Source of the DNA: Sva-07 sp035527095
GTDB lineage: Bacteria; Actinomycetota; Acidimicrobiia; Acidimicrobiales; Ilumatobacteraceae
Assembly: GCA_035527095.1 (NCBI GenBank)
Contig: DATLBC010000164.1
Coordinates: forward strand, 1 to 35,712
Reading direction: 5' to 3'
DNA: 35,712 nt
Shown: positions 1-7,366 of the stretch, in pieces
Layout of the letters: every line of letters starts with the position of its first letter
How positions within the stretch are numbered: the first letter of the stretch is position 1
Made by a program: the position numbers and the translations under genes
Notes under the pieces: model-generated
Seen by the model: the letters and a program-made list of their open reading frames with translations, nothing else
Told to the model about the DNA's origin: nothing
The model's database searches: none

Positions 1-1140
1 CAGTCCGTGCGTGACGACGAGGCACCAGAAGAACGAGGTCTCGCCGAACGACGTCATGATCGCTCCCGCCATGATCGGCCCGAGCACTGCGCCGGTTCCG
101 TTCACGCGCAGCGACGTGCCGCTCGCTCCCATCGCGCTGCCAGGCGCCGACCGGTCGAGGGTGTGCGACAGCAGTAGCGAGTACAGCGAGAACGTCAGCC
201 CACCGAGTACGAACATCATCGGGAGAGCGACCGTGCTGCCCTCGGGGGTCACAGCGAGCAGCACCGCCATCAACGCGGCAGCCACTGCGACGGCGAAGAT
301 CACACCGCGGCGCGGGAGCCGGTCCGATGCCCATCCGAGTGGCCACTGGAAGACCAGCGCCCCGAGCGACGGCAGCGCGAGGAACGCCGCTGTCATCCCC
401 GGACCGAACCCGGCACGGGTGGCGTACACCGCGCTCAGCCCGAACAGGATCCCGTGAGACCCGCCGGTGAAGAAGATCCCGACCATCCCAGTGGGCGCAG
501 TGCGGAAGAACTCGCGCACGTTCATCGTGGGCGACACCCTGATCGGGGGCGCGTCGGTGGTGGCGGCAAGCGCAAACGGCACGAACGACATCGACACCAG
601 GATCGACGCCACGACGAACAGCGTCGCGTCGTTGGGGTTGCCGGTCGCAATGAGGAGTTGCCCGAGCCCGAGACCGCCCATCGACGCGATCATGTAGACC
701 GCCAACGTCCGACCGCGAGTGCGAGGGGTGGACGCATCGTTCAGCCACGACTCGACCACCACGTAGAGCCCGGCCATGCAGAACCCGAAGACGAAGCGCA
801 GCACGCCCCAGCTGAACGGGTTGACCCACACGAAGTGCACGAGCACCACGCACGAAGCGATCGAGGCAAGGCTGGCGAACACCCGGATGTGGCCGACACT
901 CGACAGCCACTTGACCACCAGTACCGGACCGAGCAGGAACCCCGCGAAGTAGCAGGCCATCACGACGCCGCTGGTGCGTACGTCGAAGCCCTCGTCGACC
1001 ATCCGCACTCCGAGCACAGCGAGGTTGAGGCCATTGCCGACCATCAGCATGGTGAAGCCGAGGAACAGGGTCCACAGCGCCACGCCACCGCGCACGGTGG
1101 CATGCAGATGCTCTTCGGCGGCGGGCTCGATCACGGACAC
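1..1140 (-). CDS. MFS transporter, YcaD-like (3' end outside window)
   Basis: The minus strand is open for 380 codons from a GTG at 1140 to the window edge. The product is a run of hydrophobic helices typical of a 12-segment major facilitator transporter. The stretch around ESWLNDASTPRTRGR in the first half, with conserved arginines after an acidic residue, matches the YcaD-type subfamily (family knowledge). Substrate cannot be read from sequence. The stop codon of the upstream S4 gene (1153-1155) is in this frame, so the start can only be GTG 1140 or GTG 1134. The 12-bp gap suggests co-transcription with the S4 gene. Assignment to MFS is firm; the subfamily is likely. Confidence 0.85.
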   Translation of the reverse strand, partial: MSVIEPAAEEHLHATVRGGVALWTLFLGFTMLMVGNGLNLAVLGVRMVDEGFDVRTSGVVMACYFAGFLLGPVLVVKWLSSVGHIRVFASLASIASCVVLVHFVWVNPFSWGVLRFVFGFCMAGLYVVVESWLNDASTPRTRGRTLAVYMIASMGGLGLGQLLIATGNPNDATLFVVASILVSMSFVPFALAATTDAPPIRVSPTMNVREFFRTAPTGMVGIFFTGGSHGILFGLSAVYATRAGFGPGMTAAFLALPSLGALVFQWPLGWASDRLPRRGVIFAVAVAAALMAVLLAVTPEGSTVALPMMFVLGGLTFSLYSLLLSHTLDRSAPGSAMGASGTSLRVNGTGAVLGPIMAGAIMTSFGETSFFWCLVVTHGL

Positions 1141-1152
1141 GAGCCGCGCACG

Positions 1153-1527
1153 CTACCGACGACGACCACGCAGCCGGTCGAGTTCGCGACGATCGCGTTT
1201 CGTCGGTCGCCCGGCGCCACGATCACGCTGGAACACCGGGACGTCGACCTCGCGCTCGGGAAGCGGGGGACTGTGATCGATGAAGCAGTCGACCGCCACG
1301 CCGGCGCCGACCCGCTTGACGATCAGGATCGCGACCTCGAGGATCCGTTCGCGGTCGTGGAGGTACGCCTCGACCCGGTCGCCGACCTTCACGGGCGTCG
1401 CCGGTTTGGCCGCCTTGCCGTTGACCTTGACGTGTCCGCCTCGACACGCCGCCGCCGCGTCGCTGCGCGTCTTGGTCATCCGTACCGACCACAACCACTG
1501 ATCCACACGCGCCGACTCGATGCCCAT
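1153..1527 (-). CDS. S4-domain RNA-binding protein (Hsp15-like)
   Basis: A 124-residue basic protein. Residues about 5-70 carry a classic S4 fold signature: RVDQWLWSVRMTKTRSDA, then GGHVKVNGK, then VKVGDRVE. The tail is Arg/Lys-rich. Its length and layout match the Hsp15/HslR-like family, which binds ribosomal RNA or stalled 50S subunits; the precise role here is inferred. An open frame extends upstream to 1668, but the ATG at 1527 directly precedes the conserved S4 start, and the upstream part runs through a hairpin. It lies 12 bp upstream of the MFS gene on the same strand. Confidence 0.85.
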   Translation of the reverse strand: MGIESARVDQWLWSVRMTKTRSDAAAACRGGHVKVNGKAAKPATPVKVGDRVEAYLHDRERILEVAILIVKRVGAGVAVDCFIDHSPPLPEREVDVPVFQRDRGAGRPTKRDRRELDRLRGRRR

Positions 1528-1551
1528 CACCCTCCCACACTCCAACCCCAT

Positions 1552-1605
1552 CCGAAACTTGCGCACGTCGGGGCCGCTGCTGACCGTCTCCTGCGCACGT
1601 TTCGG
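1552..1605. terminator. Hairpin between aguA and the S4 gene
   Basis: Two 14-nt arms (1552-1565 and 1592-1605) pair at 13 of 14 positions around a 26-nt loop: CCGAAACTTGCGCA against TGCGCACGTTTCGG. It lies in the 165-bp gap between the aguA stop (1693) and the S4 start (1527). The likely role is termination of aguA transcription, without a clear U-tract. A similar but poorly paired segment follows at about 1625-1676 with the same CGCTGACCGTC core, so the element may be an old duplication. Confidence 0.5.
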
Positions 1606-1692
1606 AAGTGAGCTGCAGGCACGACCGAACTGTGCGCAGACCCGCCCGCCGCTGACCGTCGCGCGCACGAATTTCCGCGGTGGGCGGCCGGG

Positions 1693-2700
1693 TCAGGCGG
1701 GGATCTGTTGGGTGATGCAGTGAATGCCGCCGCCGCCGGCGGCGAGGATCGCGCCGACGTCGAGCGCGACGGCCTCCCGCCCGGGGTACTGCTCGGCGAT
1801 CAGGGCGACCATTTCGGCGTCGGCCGGATGGCCGCACGTCGGGATCAGGACGAAGCCATTGCCGAGGTAGTAGTTGAGGTACGGCACGACGACTCGCTCA
1901 ACGCCCTCCCCGCGATCGATCTCGGCGAACGGGAGCACCGGCACGATGACCACGTCGAGCGCGCGCCCGCGGGCATCGAGCGCGCCTTGGGCCACACGCC
2001 GATCGACGTCGAGACGCAGCCAGTCGGCCTCCTCGGGATCGTCACATCCCTGCAGCACCAACCGGCCGGGCACCGCGAACGCAGCAATGTTGTCGACGTG
2101 CCCATCGGTGTCGTCGTCGAGCGCCAGCCCGTGCGGCAACCAGATCGTGCGGTCGGCACCCAGCTCGGCGCGCAGCATCGCTTCGATCTCGATCTGGGTC
2201 ATCGTCGGATTTCGATTCGGATGCATCAGGCACTGCGTGGTGGTGACCAGCGTGCCATCGCCGTCGCCGGTGAGCGAGCCTCCCTCGAACACCATGTCGA
2301 TCGAACGGACCGGATCGCCTCGCCGCTCGACGAAACGCAGCGCGGCCGCAGCGTCGTCGTCGTAGGGCAGGAACTTGTCGCCCCACGAGTTGAACCGCCA
2401 GTCGGTCGCCACCCGATCGCCGGCGTCGTCGATCACATAGATCGGTCCGGAGTCGCGGAACCACGAATCGTCGATCGCTTGCTCGACCACCTCGACGCCG
2501 GGTCCGCACATCGACGCTGCCCGCTCGACCGCCCGCGGCGGAGCGAGCATCGTCACCGGCTCGAACCGGGCGATGGCCGTCGCCACGTCGGCGTGGGCCG
2601 CCTCGGCATCAGCGAACAGCCCGCCCCACATGTCGACGCGAGCCGGCCAGCACATCGCCGTGCGCTCGTGCCGCTCCCACTCGGCCGGCAACCGCGTCAC
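1693..2700 (-). CDS. aguA: Agmatine deiminase
   Basis: A 335-residue protein of the peptidyl-arginine-deiminase-like guanidino-modifying family. It hydrolyses agmatine to N-carbamoylputrescine and ammonia. Visible motifs are WFRDSGPIYV (Asp83), FEGGS (Glu139), DDDTDGHVDN (His201, Asp203) and the terminal GGGGIHCITQQIP, with the catalytic Cys at 328. Length is slightly short of the usual 340-370. The GTG start at 2700 precedes the family-typical RLPAEWERH. It lies downstream of aguB on the same strand; together they convert agmatine to putrescine. The aguB-aguA spacer holds a duplicated stem-loop. Confidence 0.93.
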   Translation of the reverse strand: MTRLPAEWERHERTAMCWPARVDMWGGLFADAEAAHADVATAIARFEPVTMLAPPRAVERAASMCGPGVEVVEQAIDDSWFRDSGPIYVIDDAGDRVATDWRFNSWGDKFLPYDDDAAAALRFVERRGDPVRSIDMVFEGGSLTGDGDGTLVTTTQCLMHPNRNPTMTQIEIEAMLRAELGADRTIWLPHGLALDDDTDGHVDNIAAFAVPGRLVLQGCDDPEEADWLRLDVDRRVAQGALDARGRALDVVIVPVLPFAEIDRGEGVERVVVPYLNYYLGNGFVLIPTCGHPADAEMVALIAEQYPGREAVALDVGAILAAGGGGIHCITQQIPA

Positions 2701-2725
2701 GTCTCGTCCCCCACGCTCGCCCCTT

Positions 2726-2767
2726 GCGATGAGCGAATTGACCGCATACGGACGGTTCGCTCATCGC
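2726..2767. repeat. Stem-loop repeat, copy 1
   Basis: Perfect 12-bp arms, GCGATGAGCGAA (2726-2737) and TTCGCTCATCGC (2756-2767), enclose an 18-nt loop containing CCGCATACGG. The whole unit recurs 61 bp downstream (2787-2828). It lies in the short spacer between aguB and aguA, so it could be a processing, attenuation or protein-binding site. I recognise no named family. Confidence 0.75.
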
Positions 2768-2786
2768 CGGCCGTTCCGCTTCCGCT

Positions 2787-2828
2787 GCGATGAGCGAACT
2801 GACCGCATACGGACGGTTGACTCATCGC
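2787..2828. repeat. Stem-loop repeat, copy 2
   Basis: A near-identical copy of the unit at 2726-2767. The left arm (2787-2798) is identical, the loop differs at one base, and the right arm (2817-2828) has two changes that weaken pairing. The aguB stop codon (2822-2824) lies inside this right arm, which may explain the divergence. Confidence 0.7.
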
Positions 2829-3706
2829 TGGCCGATCCGGTTCGTCCCGTCAAGGGTGACGATCGGGCCATACAACTCGGGGCGGCGGTCGCGGAACAGG
2901 CCCCAGGCAGCCCGCTGGGTACGTAGTTGCTCTCGATCGAATGATGCGACGAGGACTGCTTCGTGGTCGCGGCCCGCTTCGGCCACCTTGGCGCCGGTGT
3001 TGTCGGCGATGAACGACGACCCATAGAACGTGATCTCGCACGTCTGGCCGACCTCGCGGCCGATGCGATTCGCGGCAACGAGCGGCATGAGGTTCGCTCC
3101 GGCGTGCCCCTGCATCACGCGCTGCCAATGGCCGCTCGAGTCCCACGTCGGGTCGGGCGGCTCGCTGCCGATCGCCGTTGGGTACAGGAGCACCTCGGCG
3201 CCGAGCAACGCCATCGAACGGGCGGTTTCGGGAAACCACTGGTCCCAGCAGATGCCGACGCCGATCACCCCGTGCTGGGTGTCCCAGACTCGAAACCCGG
3301 TGTCGCCTGGACTGAAGTAGTACTTCTCGGTGTAGCCAGGCCCGTCGGGGATGTGGCTCTTGCGATACTCACCCAGGACCGCTCCGTCGGCATCGACGAT
3401 CACGACGGTGTTGAAGAGCGCCTGGCCGGCGCGCTCGTACACACTCAGCGGCAGCACGACATCGAGCTCGGTGGCGACCGCTGCAAAGTGGGCGACCGTG
3501 GGGTGGCCGTCGAGCGGGACCGCCCGATCGAGGTGCTCCGGCAGTTGGTCCTTGCAGAAATACGGCCCCTCGAACAGCTCGGGGATCAGAATGATCTGCG
3601 CCCCCTGCGCAGCGGCATCGCGCACCAGACGCTCGGCGGTCGCGACGTTGACGGAGACGTCGTCCACCATCGCCATCTGGAGTGCGGCCACGCGCAGTTC
3701 GCTCAT
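2822..3706 (-). CDS. aguB: N-carbamoylputrescine amidase
   Basis: A 294-residue nitrilase-superfamily amidase. The catalytic triad is readable: Glu43 in LIPELFEGPYF, Lys116 in EYRKSHIP, Cys153 in GICWDQWFPE. The segment DGPGYTEKYYFSPGDTGF is characteristic of plant and bacterial N-carbamoylputrescine amidases, which release putrescine, CO2 and ammonia. ATG 3706 is chosen because MSELRVAALQM is the usual family start; the frame is open further upstream into the regulator. It begins 10 bp after the regulator stop and precedes aguA, forming a regulator-aguB-aguA unit. Confidence 0.93.
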   Translation of the reverse strand: MSELRVAALQMAMVDDVSVNVATAERLVRDAAAQGAQIILIPELFEGPYFCKDQLPEHLDRAVPLDGHPTVAHFAAVATELDVVLPLSVYERAGQALFNTVVIVDADGAVLGEYRKSHIPDGPGYTEKYYFSPGDTGFRVWDTQHGVIGVGICWDQWFPETARSMALLGAEVLLYPTAIGSEPPDPTWDSSGHWQRVMQGHAGANLMPLVAANRIGREVGQTCEITFYGSSFIADNTGAKVAEAGRDHEAVLVASFDREQLRTQRAAWGLFRDRRPELYGPIVTLDGTNRIGQR

Positions 3707-3716
3707 CAACGCGACG

Positions 3717-4571
3717 CTACTTGCCGTCGTCGGTGAGAGCGTCGGCCGCACCCCATGCGTCCTCGATCGCCTCGAGGCGCTCGGCGGCGAGTTCGCGACG
3801 AGCGGCGGCGACCTCGACCACGAAGAGGTTGAGCAACGCGAGCGTGCCGACGTGGCTGTCGAACGGCCCGGTTGATGCCGCCGCCACGACGAACGAACGC
3901 TCGGCGGCCGTGGCGAGCGGCGACAACACGCTGTCGGTGATGGCGACCGTCCAGGCGCCCCGATCACGCGCCGCCGCCAATGCGTCGATCAGCCAACGCT
4001 CGTACCGGCGGAGATCGAGAACGAGGAGCGTCGCTCCGGGCGCGGTGAGCGCGAGCATCCTGACGACATCGACCTGGGTACCGTCGAGGAGGAGCACACC
4101 GGGTCGGAGCTGGTCGAGGTCGGCGACGAACTGCAGTGCGACCCCGCGCGACGCAACACCCGAGAGCACCAGTACCGGCGCCGAATCGTCGGCGAGACGC
4201 TCGACGACCACACGTCCGTCACCGGCGCGGAGTGCATCGAGCGTGGTTCGCACGTTGGCCGCCTCGACGTCGGCATGTCGGGCGGCCAGCGTGTCGTCGT
4301 CGGCCCGCTGGTCGCGGATGCGCTCGACTGCGGGCCGCAGTTGCCCACTCACCTCGCGCTGCACGGACGCTTGCAGCTGCGAGTACCCGTCGAAGCCGAG
4401 TTTCACTGCGAAACGCACGACGGTCGCCGTCCCCGTTCGGGCGGCCTCGGCCACGTCGGCAACCGTCCCGAAGGCCACGAGGTTCGGATCGGCGAGGACG
4501 GTCTCGCCGAGGCGACGCTCCGACGGGGTCAGCGACGTCGCCCGCTCGGCCAGTCGCTGTTCCAGATCCAT
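3717..4571 (-). CDS. RpiR-family transcriptional regulator
   Basis: A 284-residue protein with an N-terminal RpiR helix-turn-helix (about 1-77; LTPSERRLGETVLADP, then FGTVADVAEAARTGTATVVRF) and a C-terminal SIS phosphosugar-binding-like domain (about 105-250). RpiR proteins usually respond to phosphorylated metabolites, though some control amino-acid pathways. ATG 4571 gives the standard family N-terminus; an in-frame ATG at 4637 would run through the putative operator and is less likely. The gene is 10 bp upstream of aguB and diverges from the hydroxylase at 4664, so it probably controls both directions. Confidence 0.88.
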   Translation of the reverse strand: MDLEQRLAERATSLTPSERRLGETVLADPNLVAFGTVADVAEAARTGTATVVRFAVKLGFDGYSQLQASVQREVSGQLRPAVERIRDQRADDDTLAARHADVEAANVRTTLDALRAGDGRVVVERLADDSAPVLVLSGVASRGVALQFVADLDQLRPGVLLLDGTQVDVVRMLALTAPGATLLVLDLRRYERWLIDALAAARDRGAWTVAITDSVLSPLATAAERSFVVAAASTGPFDSHVGTLALLNLFVVEVAAARRELAAERLEAIEDAWGAADALTDDGK

Positions 4572-4601
4572 GGGCCAGCACGGTAGCCCTCCCCGAACTG
4601 A

Positions 4602-4645
4602 TGGAATATGTTTCAGCCGTGTGATATCGTGAAACATTCATTTCA
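4602..4645. promoter_or_regulatory. Putative RpiR operator in divergent spacer
   Basis: The 92-bp spacer between the regulator and the hydroxylase holds TGAAACATTCATTTCA (4630-4645), an inverted TGAAA-N6-TTTCA of the kind bound by RpiR regulators. A second inverted pair, ATGTTTCA (4608-4615) and TGAAACAT (4630-4637), has 8-nt perfect arms 14 bp apart. Position and symmetry suggest autoregulation plus control of the hydroxylase. This is inferred from pattern only. Confidence 0.55.
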
Positions 4646-4663
4646 GCACAGGAGGCGCCCATC

Positions 4664-5626
4664 GTGAACTCCGTCGTCGACACCCTCATCTCGGTTCCCA
4701 CTGTGGATGCTTCGAGCTGGCACGCCCAGTCCCCTGACGCGCCCGGCAGCGACCTGGGTGAGGAACTGGTGCATCTCGCCGCGGTCGGTGCCCGCACGCT
4801 GCCCACCGAGGTCGACGACGCCCTTGTCCGCTTCACGGTCACACCACCGCGCGCCGGAGCGCTCATCGTGCGCAACGTGCCGATCGGTGAACTGCCGCCG
4901 ACTCCCCCAGCCCCTGATGCGCCGGTCGCCAAGAACCTGGCGACCGAGCTCGCGTTGCTGACCGTGGCCCGTCGCCTCGGTCAACCGGTCGGCTACGTCC
5001 CCGAACACGGTGGCCGGATCGTGCAGAACATCGTGCCGACCCAGACCGACGTCGATCGCCAGACGTCGACGTCGTCGCGTTCGAACCTGATGTTCCACAC
5101 CGAGACGGCCTTCCACCCCCACCGTCCGCGCTATCTGCTGCTGTTGTGCCTGCGCGGCGACCCGTCGGCGCACACGACGCTCGCATCGGTCCACGACATC
5201 ATGGATCACCTGCCCGACGACATCGTCGAGGTGATGTTCGAGCCCCGCTTCCGCACTGCCGTCGATGCAAGCTTCCTCGCCGGGCGCCGCAACGAACTCG
5301 CCGCTGCGCGTCCACTGGTCGCGGGCACACGCTGCGAGCCGACGTTCGTCTTCGACGCCGACCTCACGGTCGGTATCGACGACGCTGCCGAGGACGTCGT
5401 CGTCGCGGTGCGCGCTGCGATCGCAGAGGTCGAAACATCGGTGGTGCTCGAGCCCGGCGACCTGTTCGTCATCGACAACAACGTTGCCGTGCACGGGCGT
5501 TCGTCGTTCTCCGCTCGCTTCGACGGCACCGACCGCTGGCTCCAGCGCTCCTTCGTCGTCACCGACCTTGCGCCGAGCGCCGGCCAGCGAGTCGGTCGTG
5601 TGATCACCACGGAGTTCGGTCGGTGA
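4664..5626 (+). CDS. Fe(II)/2-oxoglutarate amino-acid hydroxylase, clavaminate synthase/AsnO-like
   Basis: A 320-residue TauD/CAS-like oxygenase. Iron ligands are His145 and Glu147 in MFHTETAFHPHRP and His277 in NNVAVHGRSSF; Arg295 in RWLQRSFV would bind 2-oxoglutarate. The HxE (not HxD) motif and the text around LLLLCLRGDP match the group with AsnO (L-Asn 3-hydroxylase), VioC and OrfP (L-Arg hydroxylases). Start is GTG 4664, supported by AGGAGG at 4650-4655. Sharing a spacer with the RpiR-aguBA unit hints at an Arg-related substrate, while the Asn-type NRPS domain nearby hints at Asn. Family is firm, substrate is open. Confidence 0.87.
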   Translation: MNSVVDTLISVPTVDASSWHAQSPDAPGSDLGEELVHLAAVGARTLPTEVDDALVRFTVTPPRAGALIVRNVPIGELPPTPPAPDAPVAKNLATELALLTVARRLGQPVGYVPEHGGRIVQNIVPTQTDVDRQTSTSSRSNLMFHTETAFHPHRPRYLLLLCLRGDPSAHTTLASVHDIMDHLPDDIVEVMFEPRFRTAVDASFLAGRRNELAAARPLVAGTRCEPTFVFDADLTVGIDDAAEDVVVAVRAAIAEVETSVVLEPGDLFVIDNNVAVHGRSSFSARFDGTDRWLQRSFVVTDLAPSAGQRVGRVITTEFGR

Positions 5627-5629
5627 CCT

Positions 5630-5857
5630 GATCGGCGAGTCCATGCACGATCTATCCGGGTCAGCCTCGATCGAACCGCCATCGGCCTGAGTCGGCGTTT
5701 CGGCCAGACTGAGCACGTCGTCGTGCTCGATCTCGTCGGGCGCGATGCGAAGTGCTGGTTACCGGTCGATCGCAAATGGTCCGAACTCATGCGCGGAGAC
5801 AGCAGACGGGGCGAGCACGACGAGGACCGCACCGACAACGTCTGCCGACAGACGCAA
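5630..5857 (-). pseudogene. Remnant of a secreted HPLGN-type permease N-terminus
   Basis: From a possible TTG at 5857 the minus strand reads a signal peptide (VVGAVLVVLAPSAVSA) followed by HEFGPFAIDR and a stop at 5759-5761. One base out of frame the text continues PALRIAPDEIEHDDVLSLAE and then IEADPDR. Joined, this matches the mature N-terminus of large membrane permeases that start HPLGNFTVNRYAGL...VDYVLDLAEIP (family knowledge, nickel/cobalt-type exporters). The rest of such a protein is absent, so this is a truncated, frameshifted relic. It lies downstream of the similarly damaged HupE-like gene. Confidence 0.5.
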
Positions 5858-5898
5858 GTGACCGATGGTCGGCCGCCATCCGAGGCGCCGAACGCCCA

Positions 5899-7143
5899 TC
5901 AGCCGACCGCAAGCTGGTCGGCGTCGGGCACGTCGGCGTCGGGCACGTCGGCATCGTCCGCCATCGAACCCACCGGACGAAGCCGCCCAGCGCGTGATTC
6001 GATGGCCCGGACCGCCGCAGCGGCGGCGACCGCCAACAGCACGAACCAACCATTGCGCGGCCACGGTCGGTACGGCTTGGCGAACTCCTCGATCGGCCAG
6101 TCGGTGGCGAGCAGCAGTTCGCCGGTCCACGCGATCCCATAGGCGGCGAGGACGACCGCCACCACGATGAGCACCGCCGAGGAAAAGCGGGTGCGCCGCA
6201 GCAGATAGAGGGGCGTCCCGACGAACACGGCAACGAGCGCCATCGCGATCAGTGCGCCGACGACGAACGCGAGCCACCCCACGAGCGGCCGAGTCCGGTC
6301 GAGTCCGTAGAAGACGAAGAGGCGACCCAGTTCGAGTCCGACCACCGAACCAGCGATCGCCGCAAGGATCCAGCCAGCGGAGCGGAGCTCCGGACGGTAG
6401 CGGGCCACGATGGCAGAGACCGCCAGGACACCCAATGTCGAAGAGATCACGATCCCAACCAGGCGGTTCGACAGGTCGAGCCCACCCGGACCCGACAACA
6501 GCGATCCGATCGCGACGGCGGCTGCGAACGGTCCCGCGATTCGGCCGCCTCGACGAATCAGCTCACCGGTGGTGGCGATCTCCGAACGCGATCGCTGCGC
6601 AGGGAGCAGAACCACCGACAGCACCAGCGCCGCCACGACGAGCATGATGACGATGCCGTTGCGCACGGCATCGGACCCGAGACCGCGGATCTCGGCCATC
6701 GAGGTGAGCGTGCCGGCGTCGTCGAGGACGACCTGCTGGACGGTGGCGCCCGTCGAGAAGCCGAGCAACGGATTCGAACCGTTGTCGAAGGTGGCGCTGC
6801 GCCAGTTGTCTTCGATGAGCAGCAGCGCATCCTTCTCGGGGTCGGTCTCGATGATGGCGTCGAATTCGGCCGTGAACTCCTGCGGCGCTGCGTCGAACGT
6901 GTCGCTGACCACGTAGGGAGTGACCACGTACGGCCCGTTCTCGGTCCCCAGCACTCGGGGCTGACCGAATTCGATCGACCAGGGCCCGCCGGCACCGCTC
7001 AGCGACAAGTGCTCGTCGACGTACTCCACGATCTCGGCGCTGGCAGCTGCCGCCCCGACCCGCAACCCACCCGACGAGTTCTCGAGATCGATGCCGAGGG
7101 CTGGACCGAGATCGACGACCGGGATCTCCACGCGCCCTTCCAC
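5899..7143 (-). CDS. HupE/UreJ-like membrane protein, 5' end lost by apparent frameshift
   Basis: A 414-codon frame from GTG 7143. Residues 1-155 form a soluble, likely extracytoplasmic region; roughly seven hydrophobic helices follow from about residue 160. The tail carries DADVPDADVPDAD, encoded by a 15-bp repeat. Upstream of 7143 the same frame remains convincingly coding (AAAHSGKQSYLYVSLFDDG, the mature start typical of HupE/UreJ_2-type ectodomains) but has no start codon. A signal peptide lies in another frame (see 7144-7265). The usual C-terminal histidine motif of HupE was not seen. It may be non-functional, or the reference may contain a one-base error. Confidence 0.6.
   Translation of the reverse strand: MEGRVEIPVVDLGPALGIDLENSSGGLRVGAAAASAEIVEYVDEHLSLSGAGGPWSIEFGQPRVLGTENGPYVVTPYVVSDTFDAAPQEFTAEFDAIIETDPEKDALLLIEDNWRSATFDNGSNPLLGFSTGATVQQVVLDDAGTLTSMAEIRGLGSDAVRNGIVIMLVVAALVLSVVLLPAQRSRSEIATTGELIRRGGRIAGPFAAAVAIGSLLSGPGGLDLSNRLVGIVISSTLGVLAVSAIVARYRPELRSAGWILAAIAGSVVGLELGRLFVFYGLDRTRPLVGWLAFVVGALIAMALVAVFVGTPLYLLRRTRFSSAVLIVVAVVLAAYGIAWTGELLLATDWPIEEFAKPYRPWPRNGWFVLLAVAAAAAVRAIESRAGRLRPVGSMADDADVPDADVPDADQLAVG
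5917..5956. repeat. 15-bp tandem repeat
   Basis: The unit GTCGGCGTCGGGCAC occurs twice in direct succession (5917-5931, 5932-5946), followed by a 10-bp partial copy with one change. It lies inside the HupE-like gene and encodes its DADVP repeats. Confidence 0.8.
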
Positions 7144-7265
7144 GCCGTCGTCGAAGAGCGAGACGTACAGATAGCTCTGCTTGCCGGAATGCGCTGCTGC
7201 CGGGGTCGAGCAAGGCCCACTGCAACGAACACCGAAGCGGCGACGAGCAAGATCAGCCGTGGCAC
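7144..7265 (-). pseudogene. Out-of-frame signal peptide of the HupE-like gene
   Basis: From GTG 7265 the minus strand encodes MPRLILLVAASVFVAVGLA, a textbook secretion signal. Continuing in that frame gives an Arg-rich non-protein-like text, while switching frame by one base near 7209 gives STPAAAHSGKQSYLYV and then the body of the 5899-7143 gene. A single-base indel near 7205-7215 therefore splits one gene in two. The alternative is a sequencing error in a run of four C residues. Confidence 0.55.
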
Positions 7266-7366
7266 GAGCGAGCGGAGTTCCAAGCCGATGAGGTGAGAGC
7301 CCCGACGGACGGGGCGCTGACTCCGGTTCGACGTCGTGGACCCGAGCGTCGGCGCAGCCCGATGAT

